Source of the DNA: Clostridiales bacterium
GTDB lineage: Bacteria; Bacillota; Clostridia; Oscillospirales; Acutalibacteraceae
Length of the DNA: 64,000 nt
Direction of reading: 5' to 3'
NCBI GenBank assembly: GCA_024690965.1
Contig: JAILOG010000001.1
Location: 124,001-188,000 of the forward strand
The notes beneath the pieces are model-generated. The model ran no database searches. It saw only the letters and a program-made list of their open reading frames with translations, and was not told the origin of the DNA. The position numbers and the translations under genes are program-made. Of this stretch, positions 16,548-24,267 are shown piece by piece (within the stretch, counting starts at the first letter, position 1; every line of letters starts with the position of its first letter).

Positions 16548-16590
16548 ACAGCACAAAGCACCCGCTTTTTCAAGCGAACGCTTCTCCTTT
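16545..16590 (-). promoter_or_regulatory. Ribosome site split from start codon by a hairpin (mtnN)
   Basis: Minus strand: AAAGGAG (16590-16584) abuts a 28-nt hairpin (16583-16556): outer AAGC/GCTT, a 3x3 internal loop, inner CGCTT/AAGCG closed by a GAAA tetraloop. Eight nt then lead to ATG 16547. Linear distance is 36 nt, 8 nt when folded. Confidence 0.65.
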
Positions 16591-16602
16591 CAAAAATATG
16601 CT

Positions 16603-17052
16603 TTAATAATTAAAATTATTATTCCGCGAGTCAAGAACAGCCAAATACTTTTCACATTCGTCTACTGCGCTTTTCAGGTCAAGTGAACGGTAATTGCCGC
16701 ACTCAATCTCACTGCATCCGAAAACCTCACCCTTGTGTCCTATACTGCTTTTAAGCGCGTTTTTAACACTTTCAAGTACGCGCGCATTATCGGCGTTCCT
16801 TATAAGAAGATAAAATCCCGTTTGGCAGCCCATAGGTCCGAAATATATGACATCATCCGCGATGTCGCTGTTTCTCAAATAAGTAGCCATAAGATGTTCA
16901 ATTGTGTGCATAGCGTTGTTTGAAAGATAATCTCCCATATTGGGTTTCTTAAATCTCAGGTCGTACGTGGTTATATCGCCGTCTATACGGGATATATAAA
17001 TTCCCTCTTTCAGTTTTGTGTGGTCAACCTTAAAGCTTTCAATTTTGTTCAT
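16603..17052 (-). CDS. luxS: S-ribosylhomocysteine lyase LuxS
   Basis: Splits S-ribosylhomocysteine into homocysteine and DPD, the AI-2 precursor. 149 residues. N-terminal MNKIESFKVDHTKLKEGIY, metal ligands in HTIEHLMATYLRN (two His) and the catalytic/metal cysteine in FGCSEIECGNY are intact. The family N-terminus fixes the start at ATG 17052, although the frame is open to a GTG at 17103 that contains the ribosome site. A consensus promoter lies at 17132-17160, so luxS starts its own transcript, followed by mtnN and alr. Confidence 0.97.
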   Translation of the reverse strand: MNKIESFKVDHTKLKEGIYISRIDGDITTYDLRFKKPNMGDYLSNNAMHTIEHLMATYLRNSDIADDVIYFGPMGCQTGFYLLIRNADNARVLESVKNALKSSIGHKGEVFGCSEIECGNYRSLDLKSAVDECEKYLAVLDSRNNNFNY

Positions 17053-17100
17053 TATATTAAAACCCGGCAATAAGCGCAGTGCAAATTTGCCGTTCCCTTT
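17050..17100 (-). promoter_or_regulatory. Ribosome site split from start codon by a hairpin (luxS)
   Basis: Minus strand: AAAGGG (17100-17095), two A residues, then a 6-bp stem CGGCAA/TTGCCG (17092-17087 with 17070-17065) around a 16-nt loop, then 12 nt to ATG 17052. Linear distance 42 nt, 14 nt with the hairpin looped out. Confidence 0.55.
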
Positions 17101-17131
17101 CACTTGTATACATTAGTAAAATGCATTGCTA

Positions 17132-17160
17132 ATTCTATCATTCCCTGCGGTGTTTGTCAA
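17132..17160 (-). promoter_or_regulatory. luxS promoter
   Basis: Minus strand: -35 TTGACA (17160-17155), 17-bp spacer, -10 TAGAAT (17137-17132). The -35 overlaps the stop codon of the ImmA-like gene. Confidence 0.75.
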
Positions 17161-17609
17161 ATTTGATATCTGAGCTTTACATACTGTTCGGGAACTTTTG
17201 CCATTGCGGCTATATCGGCAACACATACTGTGCCGTCTTGAGTAAGCGACCGTACTTTTCTGTCGTCTATCAAAAGGCAGGCGGCAAATGTATCCGCCTC
17301 TGTTTCAAAAGCGTCCAAACAATAATTGGTACCTCTTTCAAGATACATTCGGTTCAGTCCGTTATGGAGCATAACATGCCCTAATTCATGGGCACATATA
17401 ACACGGCGCTTATCATAAGATAAAGCGCTGTTAATTATTATAGTGTTCTGTTCGTGAAGTATGGTATATATTCCGTTTACCGACTCCGGCAAGTTCAGCG
17501 CTACTACTATTATCCCCATTTCTTCGCACAACTCAAACGGGTCGGCTGTATTATAAAATTCGGTTATTTCGTTTACTTTTTTCATTATTCTTTCAAGCAT
17601 AAGGGTCAT
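17157..17609 (-). CDS. ImmA/IrrE-family metallopeptidase (M78)
   Basis: About 150 residues. Zinc-binding HExxH in CAHELGHVMLH and a downstream Glu in FETEADTFAACLL are intact, as in ImmA of ICEBs1 and IrrE. Such proteases cleave or inactivate a partner XRE repressor. The start ATG overlaps the stop of the upstream XRE gene in an ATGA arrangement, which implies coupled translation and a repressor/anti-repressor pair (ImmR/ImmA type). It faces a small sigma-like gene across a shared control region. It may be the relic of an integrative element, although no integrase or transfer gene is in view. Confidence 0.85.
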   Translation of the reverse strand: MTLMLERIMKKVNEITEFYNTADPFELCEEMGIIVVALNLPESVNGIYTILHEQNTIIINSALSYDKRRVICAHELGHVMLHNGLNRMYLERGTNYCLDAFETEADTFAACLLIDDRKVRSLTQDGTVCVADIAAMAKVPEQYVKLRYQI

Positions 17610-18067
17610 TCCTTCCTTTTGCATTGCCTGAGAGCTATTTCTCCTGCTATGCGTATTGCGTCTGCCACCTTTTGCAAGTCTTCTTCACCTATCGGCTCAC
17701 CGTTATACATAAGCCCTGCCTGCTCCTGCAATGCGTTTGTTATGCTGTTTATCACGTCAAGAGCCTCTGTGCTGTCTCCAAAGAGAGGGAGCGCGTTTTT
17801 TTCGGGTAATTTTACGTTTGATTCATTCTTTTCTTTATGCTTTTCTTCTTTTTTATCCTTATAACTCTCCACACAAAGCAAATAATCCGCACTTACCTCA
17901 AGCACCTGCGAAAGCTTTGCAAGTGTATACGCGTCAGGCTTGCGCTTATTGTTCTCCATTGCGGTTATACACGAAACAGGAACGCCCACAAGCTGTGCAA
18001 GCTGTTTTTGTGTATATCTTCTCATCTTTCGCATATGTCGCAGCTGAACTCCGAAATTAACTGCCAT
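17606..18067 (-). CDS. XRE-family HTH repressor (ImmR-like)
   Basis: 153 residues. N-terminal Cro/CI-type HTH (about 7-62): YTQKQLAQLVGVPVSCITAMENNKRKP is split by the usual turn and followed by LAKLSQVLEVSADYLL. A Lys/Glu-rich linker (about 70-85) leads to a C-terminal helical part unlike known sensor domains. AAAGGTG precedes ATG 18067 at a slightly long distance. The downstream ImmA-like protease overlaps by 4 bp, and the divergent genes at 18350-18890 are probably repressed by this protein through the repeats at 18068-18349. Confidence 0.85.
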   Translation of the reverse strand: MAVNFGVQLRHMRKMRRYTQKQLAQLVGVPVSCITAMENNKRKPDAYTLAKLSQVLEVSADYLLCVESYKDKKEEKHKEKNESNVKLPEKNALPLFGDSTEALDVINSITNALQEQAGLMYNGEPIGEEDLQKVADAIRIAGEIALRQCKRKE

Positions 18068-18349
18068 AACAATTCACACACCTTTGGATAATTCATATTG
18101 TTCTTCTGAATAACATTATATATTACAATTTTCGATATTACAAGAATATTTTTCACAAGATAATACAAGTTGTGCGTATATTTGTACAACTGATTTTTGC
18201 TTGGGGAAATTATTCACAATTATATTGAATTTTAAATATTTACAGTTAAAATTAAAAATGAACTACAGATTAATTACGTACAAAAGCGCGTTTGTATATT
18301 ATCTAACTATTTTTGTAAAAATTTTTCACAAAAGAAAGGAGTTTTAAAT
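18068..18349. promoter_or_regulatory. Divergent control region with operator-like repeats
   Basis: 282 bp of AT-rich DNA between XRE/ImmA (-) and the small genes (+). An inverted repeat AGTTGT/ACAACT spans 18168-18191, and TTACAA or TACAA half-sites recur at about 18123, 18138 and 18164. These are candidate operators for the XRE protein. A GAAAGGAG ribosome site for the plus-strand gene closes the region. Confidence 0.5.
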
Positions 18350-18562
18350 ATGGATTATAAGGAATGGGCAGAAGAATATAGACGTGACCTGGAAAACCTA
18401 AAGGAAATGATCGACAGACTAAAAGCTGAGCGAACCATAATTCAGTGCAGTAAAAACAGAAGCTTGCTTGAAGACCGTATTGCGAGCCTGTACGAAATGT
18501 ACGTTGAATGCAGAAAAACATATAGGATTTTGGAGGCGAGAGCAAATGGCGCGCACAATTAA
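18350..18562 (+). CDS. Small coiled-coil hypothetical protein
   Basis: 70 residues, almost entirely charged helix (YRRDLENLKEMIDRLKAER), so probably a coiled coil. GAAAGGAG stands 8 nt before the ATG, and the gene overlaps the next one by 17 bp, so it is real and co-translated with it. I do not recognise a family. Short helical proteins followed by a sigma-like HTH protein are common in phage and ICE late-control regions of Clostridia, which is the most I can infer. Confidence 0.65.
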   Translation: MDYKEWAEEYRRDLENLKEMIDRLKAERTIIQCSKNRSLLEDRIASLYEMYVECRKTYRILEARANGAHN

Positions 18563-18890
18563 ACCTATAGCGAGCAGGCTTACCTGCACCGAGGAAATGC
18601 TTGATTATTTATCATATCTATCTGCTGAAAACGGTTCCACAAACAAAGATGAACGCCTGAAAATGGTGGAATTTATTAAAACAGCAATGCAAATTGAGCT
18701 TACACAACGCCAGCGCCGATGTATAACAGAATACTACTTAAACAATAAAAGCTTAAAGGAAATAGCAAATGAACTTGGGCTATCTTCACAATCTACCGTG
18801 TCTTATCATATCAGCAGGGGAATTGAAAAGATCAAAAAGCGTGTGGAATATTACAACATATATTTAATAAGAAACTCTGAAGATGAATAA
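18546..18890 (+). CDS. Sigma-70 region-4-like HTH protein (phage/ICE-type regulator)
   Basis: 114 residues. C-terminal half reads LTQRQRRCITEYYLNNKSL, then KEIANELGLSSQSTVSYHI and SRGIEKIKKRV, a typical sigma region 4 / RinA-ArpU-like helix-turn-helix. No region 2 exists, so it is not a full sigma factor. ATG 18546 follows a GGAGG site inside the preceding gene, giving a 17-bp overlap. Together with the XRE/ImmA pair it forms a compact regulatory island without recognisable cargo. Confidence 0.75.
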   Translation: MARTIKPIASRLTCTEEMLDYLSYLSAENGSTNKDERLKMVEFIKTAMQIELTQRQRRCITEYYLNNKSLKEIANELGLSSQSTVSYHISRGIEKIKKRVEYYNIYLIRNSEDE

Positions 18891-18926
18891 AAGCAAAACT
18901 GTAAAAGGTTAATATAATATATTTAA

Positions 18927-18955
18927 TTGACTTTTATTATGCGGCGTAATATACT
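18927..18955 (+). promoter_or_regulatory. Promoter of the MATE exporter
   Basis: -35 TTGACT (18927-18932), 17-bp spacer, -10 TATACT (18950-18955). Confidence 0.7.
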
Positions 18956-18990
18956 ATCCGGTGTGATTACATACAGAAGAGGTAGTTTTT

Positions 18991-20349
18991 GTGAACAACA
19001 AACCGACGACTGTTGACATGACAAAAGGCAGTATTTACCGTGTGATAATAAATTTTGCTTTGCCTGTTCTTTTAAGCCAGATATTTCAACAGCTTTATAA
19101 TACAGCCGACGCACTTATAGTAGGCAGATTTTTGGGAACGGAGGCGCTTGCCGCGGTAAGCTCATCGGGAACGCTGATATTTTTGCTTACAAGCTTCTTT
19201 ATAGGCACTTCTATGGGCGGAGGAGTTGTAATATCACGTTATTTCGGAGCGGGCGACGATAACAGGGTTTCTTTGGCGGTACACACAAGTATTGCGCTTG
19301 GCATTGTAAGCAGTATACTTCTTACAACAGTAGGCGTGTTATTTACACCCGTTTTTCTTGGGTGGATGAATACCGACCCCGATGTTATGCCCCTTGCGAC
19401 CGAATATTTCAGGTTTTATTTTTCAGGTACTGTTGCCATGGTAATGTACAACACCTGCAAAGGTATTATGAATGCTGTCGGTGACAGTAAAAGGCCCCTT
19501 TATTATCTCATATTTTCCTCTTTTTTAAACATAGTGCTCGATTTGATTTTTATAGGTTTTTTTAAGTTCGGTGTATGGTCGGCTGCCGCCGCAACGGTAA
19601 TTTCACAGGGCGTAAGCTTTATACTCTGTCTTATTCACCTTATGAAAAAGGGAAATGTGTTTACAGTCAATTTAAAAAAGATTAGATTTCACAAAGAAAC
19701 GCTTTTGGAAGTTATAAAATACGGTCTTCCCGCCGGCGTGCAAAACTCGGTCATAGGGCTTGCGAACGTTATAGTTCAATCTCAGATAAATACGTTCGGT
19801 AAGCTTGCAATGGCGGCATACGGTGCCCACGCAAAAATTGAAGGTTTTGCGTTTTTGCCGATAACAAGCTTTTCTATGTCGCTTACAACATTTACCAGCC
19901 AAAACCTGGGCGCAAAGGAGTATGACCGTGTTAAAAAGGGCTCGCGTTTCGGAATAATATCCGCCGTATTGCTTGCGGAGATTATAGGAATAATATGTTT
20001 TATAACCGCACCTCTGCTTATATCGCTTTTCGACAGCACACCGCAGGTCATAGAATTTGGAGTAAGGCAGGCGCATACAGCAGCGTTATTCTATTTCTTA
20101 CTGTCATATTCAAATGTGATGGCGGCAGTTTTAAGAGGCGCTGGAAAAGCATTTGTACCTATGACCGTTATGCTCGCGATTTGGTGTGTATTGAGAGTCG
20201 CATATATCGCTGTCGTTATGACGCTAACCGGTGAAATAGGTTATATATACGCGGCGTATCCCATAACATGGACAATCAGCTCGGTAATATATTTAATTTA
20301 CTATCACCGCTCTGACTGGATACACGGGTTTGAGAAAAAACATTCATAA
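18991..20349 (+). CDS. MATE-family multidrug/Na+ antiporter
   Basis: 452 residues with about twelve membrane spans in two related halves. The N-terminus is typical (KGSIYRVIINFALPVLLSQ, then FQQLYNTADALIVGRFLG), and the second half repeats it (LLEVIKYGLPAGVQNSVIG, then ITSFSMSLTTFTSQNLGA). Exports cationic drugs or metabolites in exchange for Na+ or H+. Start GTG 18991 follows GAGGT; it has its own promoter and a strong terminator downstream. Substrate unknown. Confidence 0.92.
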   Translation: MNNKPTTVDMTKGSIYRVIINFALPVLLSQIFQQLYNTADALIVGRFLGTEALAAVSSSGTLIFLLTSFFIGTSMGGGVVISRYFGAGDDNRVSLAVHTSIALGIVSSILLTTVGVLFTPVFLGWMNTDPDVMPLATEYFRFYFSGTVAMVMYNTCKGIMNAVGDSKRPLYYLIFSSFLNIVLDLIFIGFFKFGVWSAAAATVISQGVSFILCLIHLMKKGNVFTVNLKKIRFHKETLLEVIKYGLPAGVQNSVIGLANVIVQSQINTFGKLAMAAYGAHAKIEGFAFLPITSFSMSLTTFTSQNLGAKEYDRVKKGSRFGIISAVLLAEIIGIICFITAPLLISLFDSTPQVIEFGVRQAHTAALFYFLLSYSNVMAAVLRGAGKAFVPMTVMLAIWCVLRVAYIAVVMTLTGEIGYIYAAYPITWTISSVIYLIYYHRSDWIHGFEKKHS

Positions 20350-20360
20350 AAAACAAAAAT

Positions 20361-20402
20361 TTCCCCGCACGGCAATTGTTCAAACCGTGTGGGGAATTAA
20401 TT
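20361..20402. terminator. Bidirectional terminator (MATE gene / Ig-like dockerin gene)
   Basis: TTCCCCGCACGG (20361-20372) pairs with CCGTGTGGGGAA (20385-20396), 12 bp; TTAATTATATATT follows on the plus side and an A-rich tract precedes it, which gives a U-run on the minus side. Confidence 0.8.
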
Positions 20403-20423
20403 ATATATTATTCCGCAATAGAA

Positions 20424-21923
20424 TCAGCCCTTGGCTTCTACCGGAAAATGCTCTGTAAGTTTTGCTATATACTGCTGAATCAATACAACATCAGCCATAG
20501 TTACCTGCTCGTTTCCGTCTGTATCTCCAAGTTTCATTTGAGTCTCGTTAAAAGTGACAAGTTTTGCTATTTCTTTTTGTATCATAACAACGTCGTCCAT
20601 TGTCACTTTACCATCACCTGTCACATCACCGTAAATCAGCTTATCTACATCAGTGTTTTCTGTATCGGTGTTTTTAACATCAGAGTCCGTATTATCTGTC
20701 TCGGAATCTTTCATCGACGGCTCATCGCCATCGTAAACTATAACAGTAATTGTATGAAGAATCATTCTCCCGTTAAAAAGGATCACGCAATATGTGGCGG
20801 TGTACTCTCCCTCTTTTACCGGAACACCTCTATAACCTGCCTCAGCATTGCCCCAAGTATATTCCATACCTTCTGGGATCTCGCCGTTTATATATTCAAT
20901 ATCATAATATGAATCATCGTGACCGTCTTTAAAGTGTATATGGGCATCTTCATTTATTTTTACGCGGACAGTCTCGCTTGATTCTTCAAATTCATCACTC
21001 ACTACCAAAATTTTAAATGTATAATAAATTATTTTACCGTTTTCAAGAGTGACTTTAAACGCAATATCATATCTGCCCATCCGCGTAGGTGTTCCGTAAA
21101 TACTGAGTTCATTATCCTCCGCGCTGCTCCATTCCATACCCTCGGGCAGCTCGCCTTCAATAAACTCCGTCTCTATTATTTCAGAGCCGTCAGAGTTGTC
21201 ATAATCCCACTCAAGATAAGTCTCTTCTCCTACCTGCGCATTGCATTCCATGCTGTCATTTTCAGGCAACGGCGCGCCTTGTTCAACCACAATGACCGTA
21301 ATTGTATGCACGATTACCCTGCCGTCATATAGTGTAATACGATAAATAGCCGTGTATTCACCTGTATTTGCGGGTTTTGCGTAATAATAGGGTTTAACAC
21401 TATAATTCCAAACAAGCGTCATATCGGGCATATCGCCGCTTACTAATTCCACTTTATAGTAACTAGCAATACCGGAATCAATGTCAAAATTAACTTTTGC
21501 ATCTTCATTTTGGTGCAAATAAACCGTTTGGTCTGAAAAAATAACGCCGTCTGTTTTTATCAAAATCTCATAAGAGTAATTAAATGATTCTCCGTTATCA
21601 AGCGTTACCTTAAACTGAAGCACATAATTGCCTGCCTTTGCGGGCGTACCGTAAATATGCAGTTTTTGAATGTTCTTATAGTCCCAATCCATTCCCTCGG
21701 GGATTTCTCCATGGTTAAGTTCAATCTCTTTTATCTTAGCACCGTTAAGGTCAACAGTCCATTCAAGGTCCGTTTTTTCGCCTACGGTCACCTCAAACAT
21801 CCCATAATCTTCGTATTCTGCCATAATCTTATCGTTTATAAGCGCCGTTGCCGAAACAGGCAACATACATATTATCATAACGGCTGCCAATAAAAACGAT
21901 AATACTTTTTTGCTTTTTACCAT
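20424..21923 (-). CDS. Secreted protein with four Ig-like (He_PIG-type) domains in ABAB order and a dockerin
   Basis: 499 residues. Signal peptide 1-27. Four beta-sandwich repeats of about 95 residues follow. Domains 1 and 3 share LEW near the start, then GELPEGMEW-type and IYGTPxxxGxY motifs. Domains 2 and 4 share NEDA..., YYxxEYINGEIP/ELVSGDMP and GEYTAxYxxxLxxGRxIxHTITVIV. A Thr/Asp linker leads to a dockerin (about 430-492) with loops DVTGDGKVTMDD and DTDGNEQVTMAD. No catalytic motif is seen, so an adhesive or structural role is likely. ATG 21923 is chosen because it starts the signal peptide and follows a GGGGT site; upstream in-frame codons lie between promoter and start. Confidence 0.85.
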   Translation of the reverse strand: MVKSKKVLSFLLAAVMIICMLPVSATALINDKIMAEYEDYGMFEVTVGEKTDLEWTVDLNGAKIKEIELNHGEIPEGMDWDYKNIQKLHIYGTPAKAGNYVLQFKVTLDNGESFNYSYEILIKTDGVIFSDQTVYLHQNEDAKVNFDIDSGIASYYKVELVSGDMPDMTLVWNYSVKPYYYAKPANTGEYTAIYRITLYDGRVIVHTITVIVVEQGAPLPENDSMECNAQVGEETYLEWDYDNSDGSEIIETEFIEGELPEGMEWSSAEDNELSIYGTPTRMGRYDIAFKVTLENGKIIYYTFKILVVSDEFEESSETVRVKINEDAHIHFKDGHDDSYYDIEYINGEIPEGMEYTWGNAEAGYRGVPVKEGEYTATYCVILFNGRMILHTITVIVYDGDEPSMKDSETDNTDSDVKNTDTENTDVDKLIYGDVTGDGKVTMDDVVMIQKEIAKLVTFNETQMKLGDTDGNEQVTMADVVLIQQYIAKLTEHFPVEAKG

Positions 21924-21999
21924 TTTAATACCCCGTTTACAAAATATTGTTTCTTTGCGTGAAAAAGCACAATAATTCTCTGATTTTCCACACAGCAAA

Positions 22000-22028
22000 A
22001 TTCTACATCACAAGAATGTTTTTGTCAA
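22000..22028 (-). promoter_or_regulatory. Promoter of the Ig-like dockerin gene
   Basis: Minus strand: -35 TTGACA (22028-22023), 17-bp spacer, -10 TAGAAT (22005-22000). The DNA just upstream reads GCACAA at the same offset as in the box shared by two other dockerin promoters. Confidence 0.75.
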
Positions 22029-22085
22029 GAACACTGCACAATAATTGATTATTTGAATACTCAATCTTAAATCATTCGGGTATAC

Positions 22086-22120
22086 AAAAAAACTTAGACT
22101 CCCATATTAAAGAGTCTAAG
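22086..22120 (-). terminator. eno terminator
   Basis: CTTAGACTC (22120-22112 on the minus strand) pairs with GAGTCTAAG (22101-22093), perfect 9 bp, followed by seven T residues. Confidence 0.9.
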
Positions 22121-22129
22121 CCTTATTTT

Positions 22130-23362
22130 TTACATCATTTCCTCTATTCTGAGCAAACGGTTATATTTTGCCGTGCGTTCGCCCCTGCACGGCGCGCCGG
22201 ATTTTATTTGTCCTGCGTTGAGGGCAACCGCGATATCGGCAATTGAGGTATCCTCCGTTTCGCCGCTGCGGTGAGATATTATACACGAATACCCTGCCTT
22301 TTTAGCCGTAATGATCGTATCTATCGTTTCTGTAAGTGTTCCAATTTGGTTTACCTTAATTAAAATTGAATTAGCCGCACCCACAGATACACCGTATTCC
22401 AGCCTGCTTTTGTTCGTAACGAACAGATCGTCTCCCACAAGCTGAACGCGGTTGCCTAAAGCTTGCGTAAGCTTTGTCCAACCCTCCCAGTCGTGTTCGC
22501 TTAAACCGTCCTCAATTGAGATAATGGGATATTTGTTTATAAGCCCGCTGTAATAATTTATAAGGTTATCGCCGGTCAAATCAATTCTTCTTTTAGGCAA
22601 ATGATATATTCCGTTCTCATACCATTCGCTTGAGGCTACATCAATCGCGATTTTAACATCATCCGTTGTATATCCTGCTCTGTTTACGGCAGATATTATA
22701 AGATTTATCCCTTCTTCGTCGCTCTCGAGGTTGGGCGCGTAACCGCCTTCATCCCCTACTGCGGCAGATTTGCCCTGTTCACGCAATATTTTTCCCAAAA
22801 TATGATATATCTCACTGCACACGCGAAGCCGTTCTTTAAAATCGCCCATTCCCACCGGCACGATCATAAATTCCTGTATATCTATATTGTTATCCGAGTG
22901 CGCGCCGCCGTTTATAATGTTCATCATAGGCACGGGAATTATATGTGCAGATATACCGCCTATATATTTATAAAGGGGCAATCCCATCGCTTTTGCCGCG
23001 GATTTTGCCACAGCCAAAGAAACGGCAAGTATTGCGTTTGCGCCGAGATTTGATTTATTTTCCGTGCCGTCACGGCTTATCATAGCGTTATCTATATCTG
23101 CCTGCCTGAACGGGTCACAGCCCTTTAACAATTCAAAAATAACGGTGTTTATATTGTTTACCGCAAGCATAACGCCTTTACCCAAATATCTGCTGTCACC
23201 GTCTCTTAGCTCATGGGCTTCAAATTCTCCCGTTGAGGCTCCCGAGGGGGCAATCGCCGAAGCGGTAACACCGTTCGATAATGTGACCTGTGCCTCTACG
23301 GTAGGGTTTCCGCGGGAATCTATTACCTCTCTGCCAATAATGCTTTCTATGCAAAGCTTCAT
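22130..23362 (-). CDS. eno: Enolase
   Basis: Converts 2-phosphoglycerate to PEP in glycolysis. 410 residues, about 20 shorter than most enolases. It starts with the usual [19 protein letters not shown]; the GDEGGYAPN loop, metal ligands in [15 protein letters not shown] and [25 protein letters not shown] and the active-site [10 protein letters not shown] are intact, so it should be functional. The shortening is spread through loops and the C-terminus. AAGGAAGG precedes the ATG. Confidence 0.97.
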   Translation of the reverse strand: MKLCIESIIGREVIDSRGNPTVEAQVTLSNGVTASAIAPSGASTGEFEAHELRDGDSRYLGKGVMLAVNNINTVIFELLKGCDPFRQADIDNAMISRDGTENKSNLGANAILAVSLAVAKSAAKAMGLPLYKYIGGISAHIIPVPMMNIINGGAHSDNNIDIQEFMIVPVGMGDFKERLRVCSEIYHILGKILREQGKSAAVGDEGGYAPNLESDEEGINLIISAVNRAGYTTDDVKIAIDVASSEWYENGIYHLPKRRIDLTGDNLINYYSGLINKYPIISIEDGLSEHDWEGWTKLTQALGNRVQLVGDDLFVTNKSRLEYGVSVGAANSILIKVNQIGTLTETIDTIITAKKAGYSCIISHRSGETEDTSIADIAVALNAGQIKSGAPCRGERTAKYNRLLRIEEMM

Positions 23363-23447
23363 AATACTACCTTCCTTTTCAAAAGTTTATATTAACTATT
23401 ATTGCACCGATACTCTGTTTTTATCCTTTTTGTACCGTATTTGAGCG

Positions 23448-23476
23448 TTGACAACGGTATTGTTTGGTGATAAAAT
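23448..23476 (+). promoter_or_regulatory. Promoter of the M50-like gene, with a palindrome at the start point
   Basis: -35 TTGACA (23448-23453), 17-bp spacer, -10 TAAAAT (23471-23476). ATTCAC-GGTA-GTGAAT (23478-23493), a perfect 6-bp inverted repeat, sits on the predicted start point and could be an operator. Confidence 0.75.
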
Positions 23477-23510
23477 TATTCACGGTAGTGAATACTTTTT
23501 AGAAAAGGCG

Positions 23511-24233
23511 ATGATAAGCTTGCTGTTTATGATATTGTCAAAGGCGTCTGCTTTAGAGCTTATGGCAAATTTTTTAGCTATCGTTTTCACGTTTCTTATA
23601 GTAATACCGCTTCACAGTATGACAATTGCCGGGTGTACGATACTGCTTGGCGCTCAATCTCAAGATACATATACAAAATTGAAATTTTCTCCGTTTATAC
23701 ATCAAGGCATTATGAGTATTTTGGCGCTTGTTTTATTCAATTTTGCGTGGCCCACAACGTCGTATATGGACACTCAGGTATTGCGCCGCCGCAAAAAACG
23801 CGTGCTTATTTGCCCGTTAGCTGGGCTTATCGTACAATTAGCTTTTGCGGCTTTAGGCGCGGCGTTTTTGATTATCGCTTACAGAAAGACAAAGGTATGG
23901 TATGATTTCAACGATGACGGATTGATATATGTTACCGGCTCATACAATAACCTGAACAATTTTTTGGGTATGATATGCTTTTATGTTGTGCGCATTAATC
24001 TTCTCACAGCGATAATAAATTTGATTCCGCTTATGCCGTTTGAGGGATACTATTTTTTAAGGGCGTTTTCTCATTCCGATTTCAGATATAAAGTACGCAA
24101 AATAGCCGACGGCGTTATAATAGCAACATTTGTTATTTTCGCAACTACCTTACCTCAAAGGTTTTTATTCCCTTATTTAGACATTGTATGCGATAAATTT
24201 ATATTGACAGTAGAAAGATTTTTACCCGGATGA
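23511..24233 (+). CDS. Polytopic membrane protein related to site-2 (M50) proteases, active site degenerate
   Basis: About 240 residues, five to six membrane spans. The layout resembles compact M50 family members: a helix where HExxH should stand reads IPLHSMTIAG (no Glu, no second His), and the second motif, usually NLLPxxPLDGG, reads NLIPLMPFEGYYF with Asp replaced by Glu. It is therefore likely a non-proteolytic relative. ATG 23511 is preferred because the frame further upstream runs through the promoter; the AAAAGG site is close to it, so TTG 23520 is also possible. Role unknown. The nitroreductase gene follows after 34 bp. Confidence 0.6.
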   Translation: MISLLFMILSKASALELMANFLAIVFTFLIVIPLHSMTIAGCTILLGAQSQDTYTKLKFSPFIHQGIMSILALVLFNFAWPTTSYMDTQVLRRRKKRVLICPLAGLIVQLAFAALGAAFLIIAYRKTKVWYDFNDDGLIYVTGSYNNLNNFLGMICFYVVRINLLTAIINLIPLMPFEGYYFLRAFSHSDFRYKVRKIADGVIIATFVIFATTLPQRFLFPYLDIVCDKFILTVERFLPG

Positions 24234-24267
24234 TAATAAAAATCAAAAGAAAGAAGGCTGATCATTT

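Noticed and set aside
16563-16583. Hairpin before mtnN as terminator of luxS
   Set aside because: There is no T-run, the ribosome site directly precedes it, and luxS and mtnN are functional partners likely to be co-transcribed.
17053-17131. SAM/SAH-type riboswitch upstream of luxS
   Set aside because: The leader is about 75 nt and shows only the ribosome-site hairpin; no known riboswitch core is present.
17157-18890. Prophage or integrative element
   Set aside because: Only control-type genes are present; there is no integrase, structural or transfer gene, and no flanking repeat was found.
23448-23510. TTG 23448 as the start of the M50-like protein
   Set aside because: This codon is the -35 element of a consensus promoter, so it cannot be transcribed from it; a start at or after 23511 is required.
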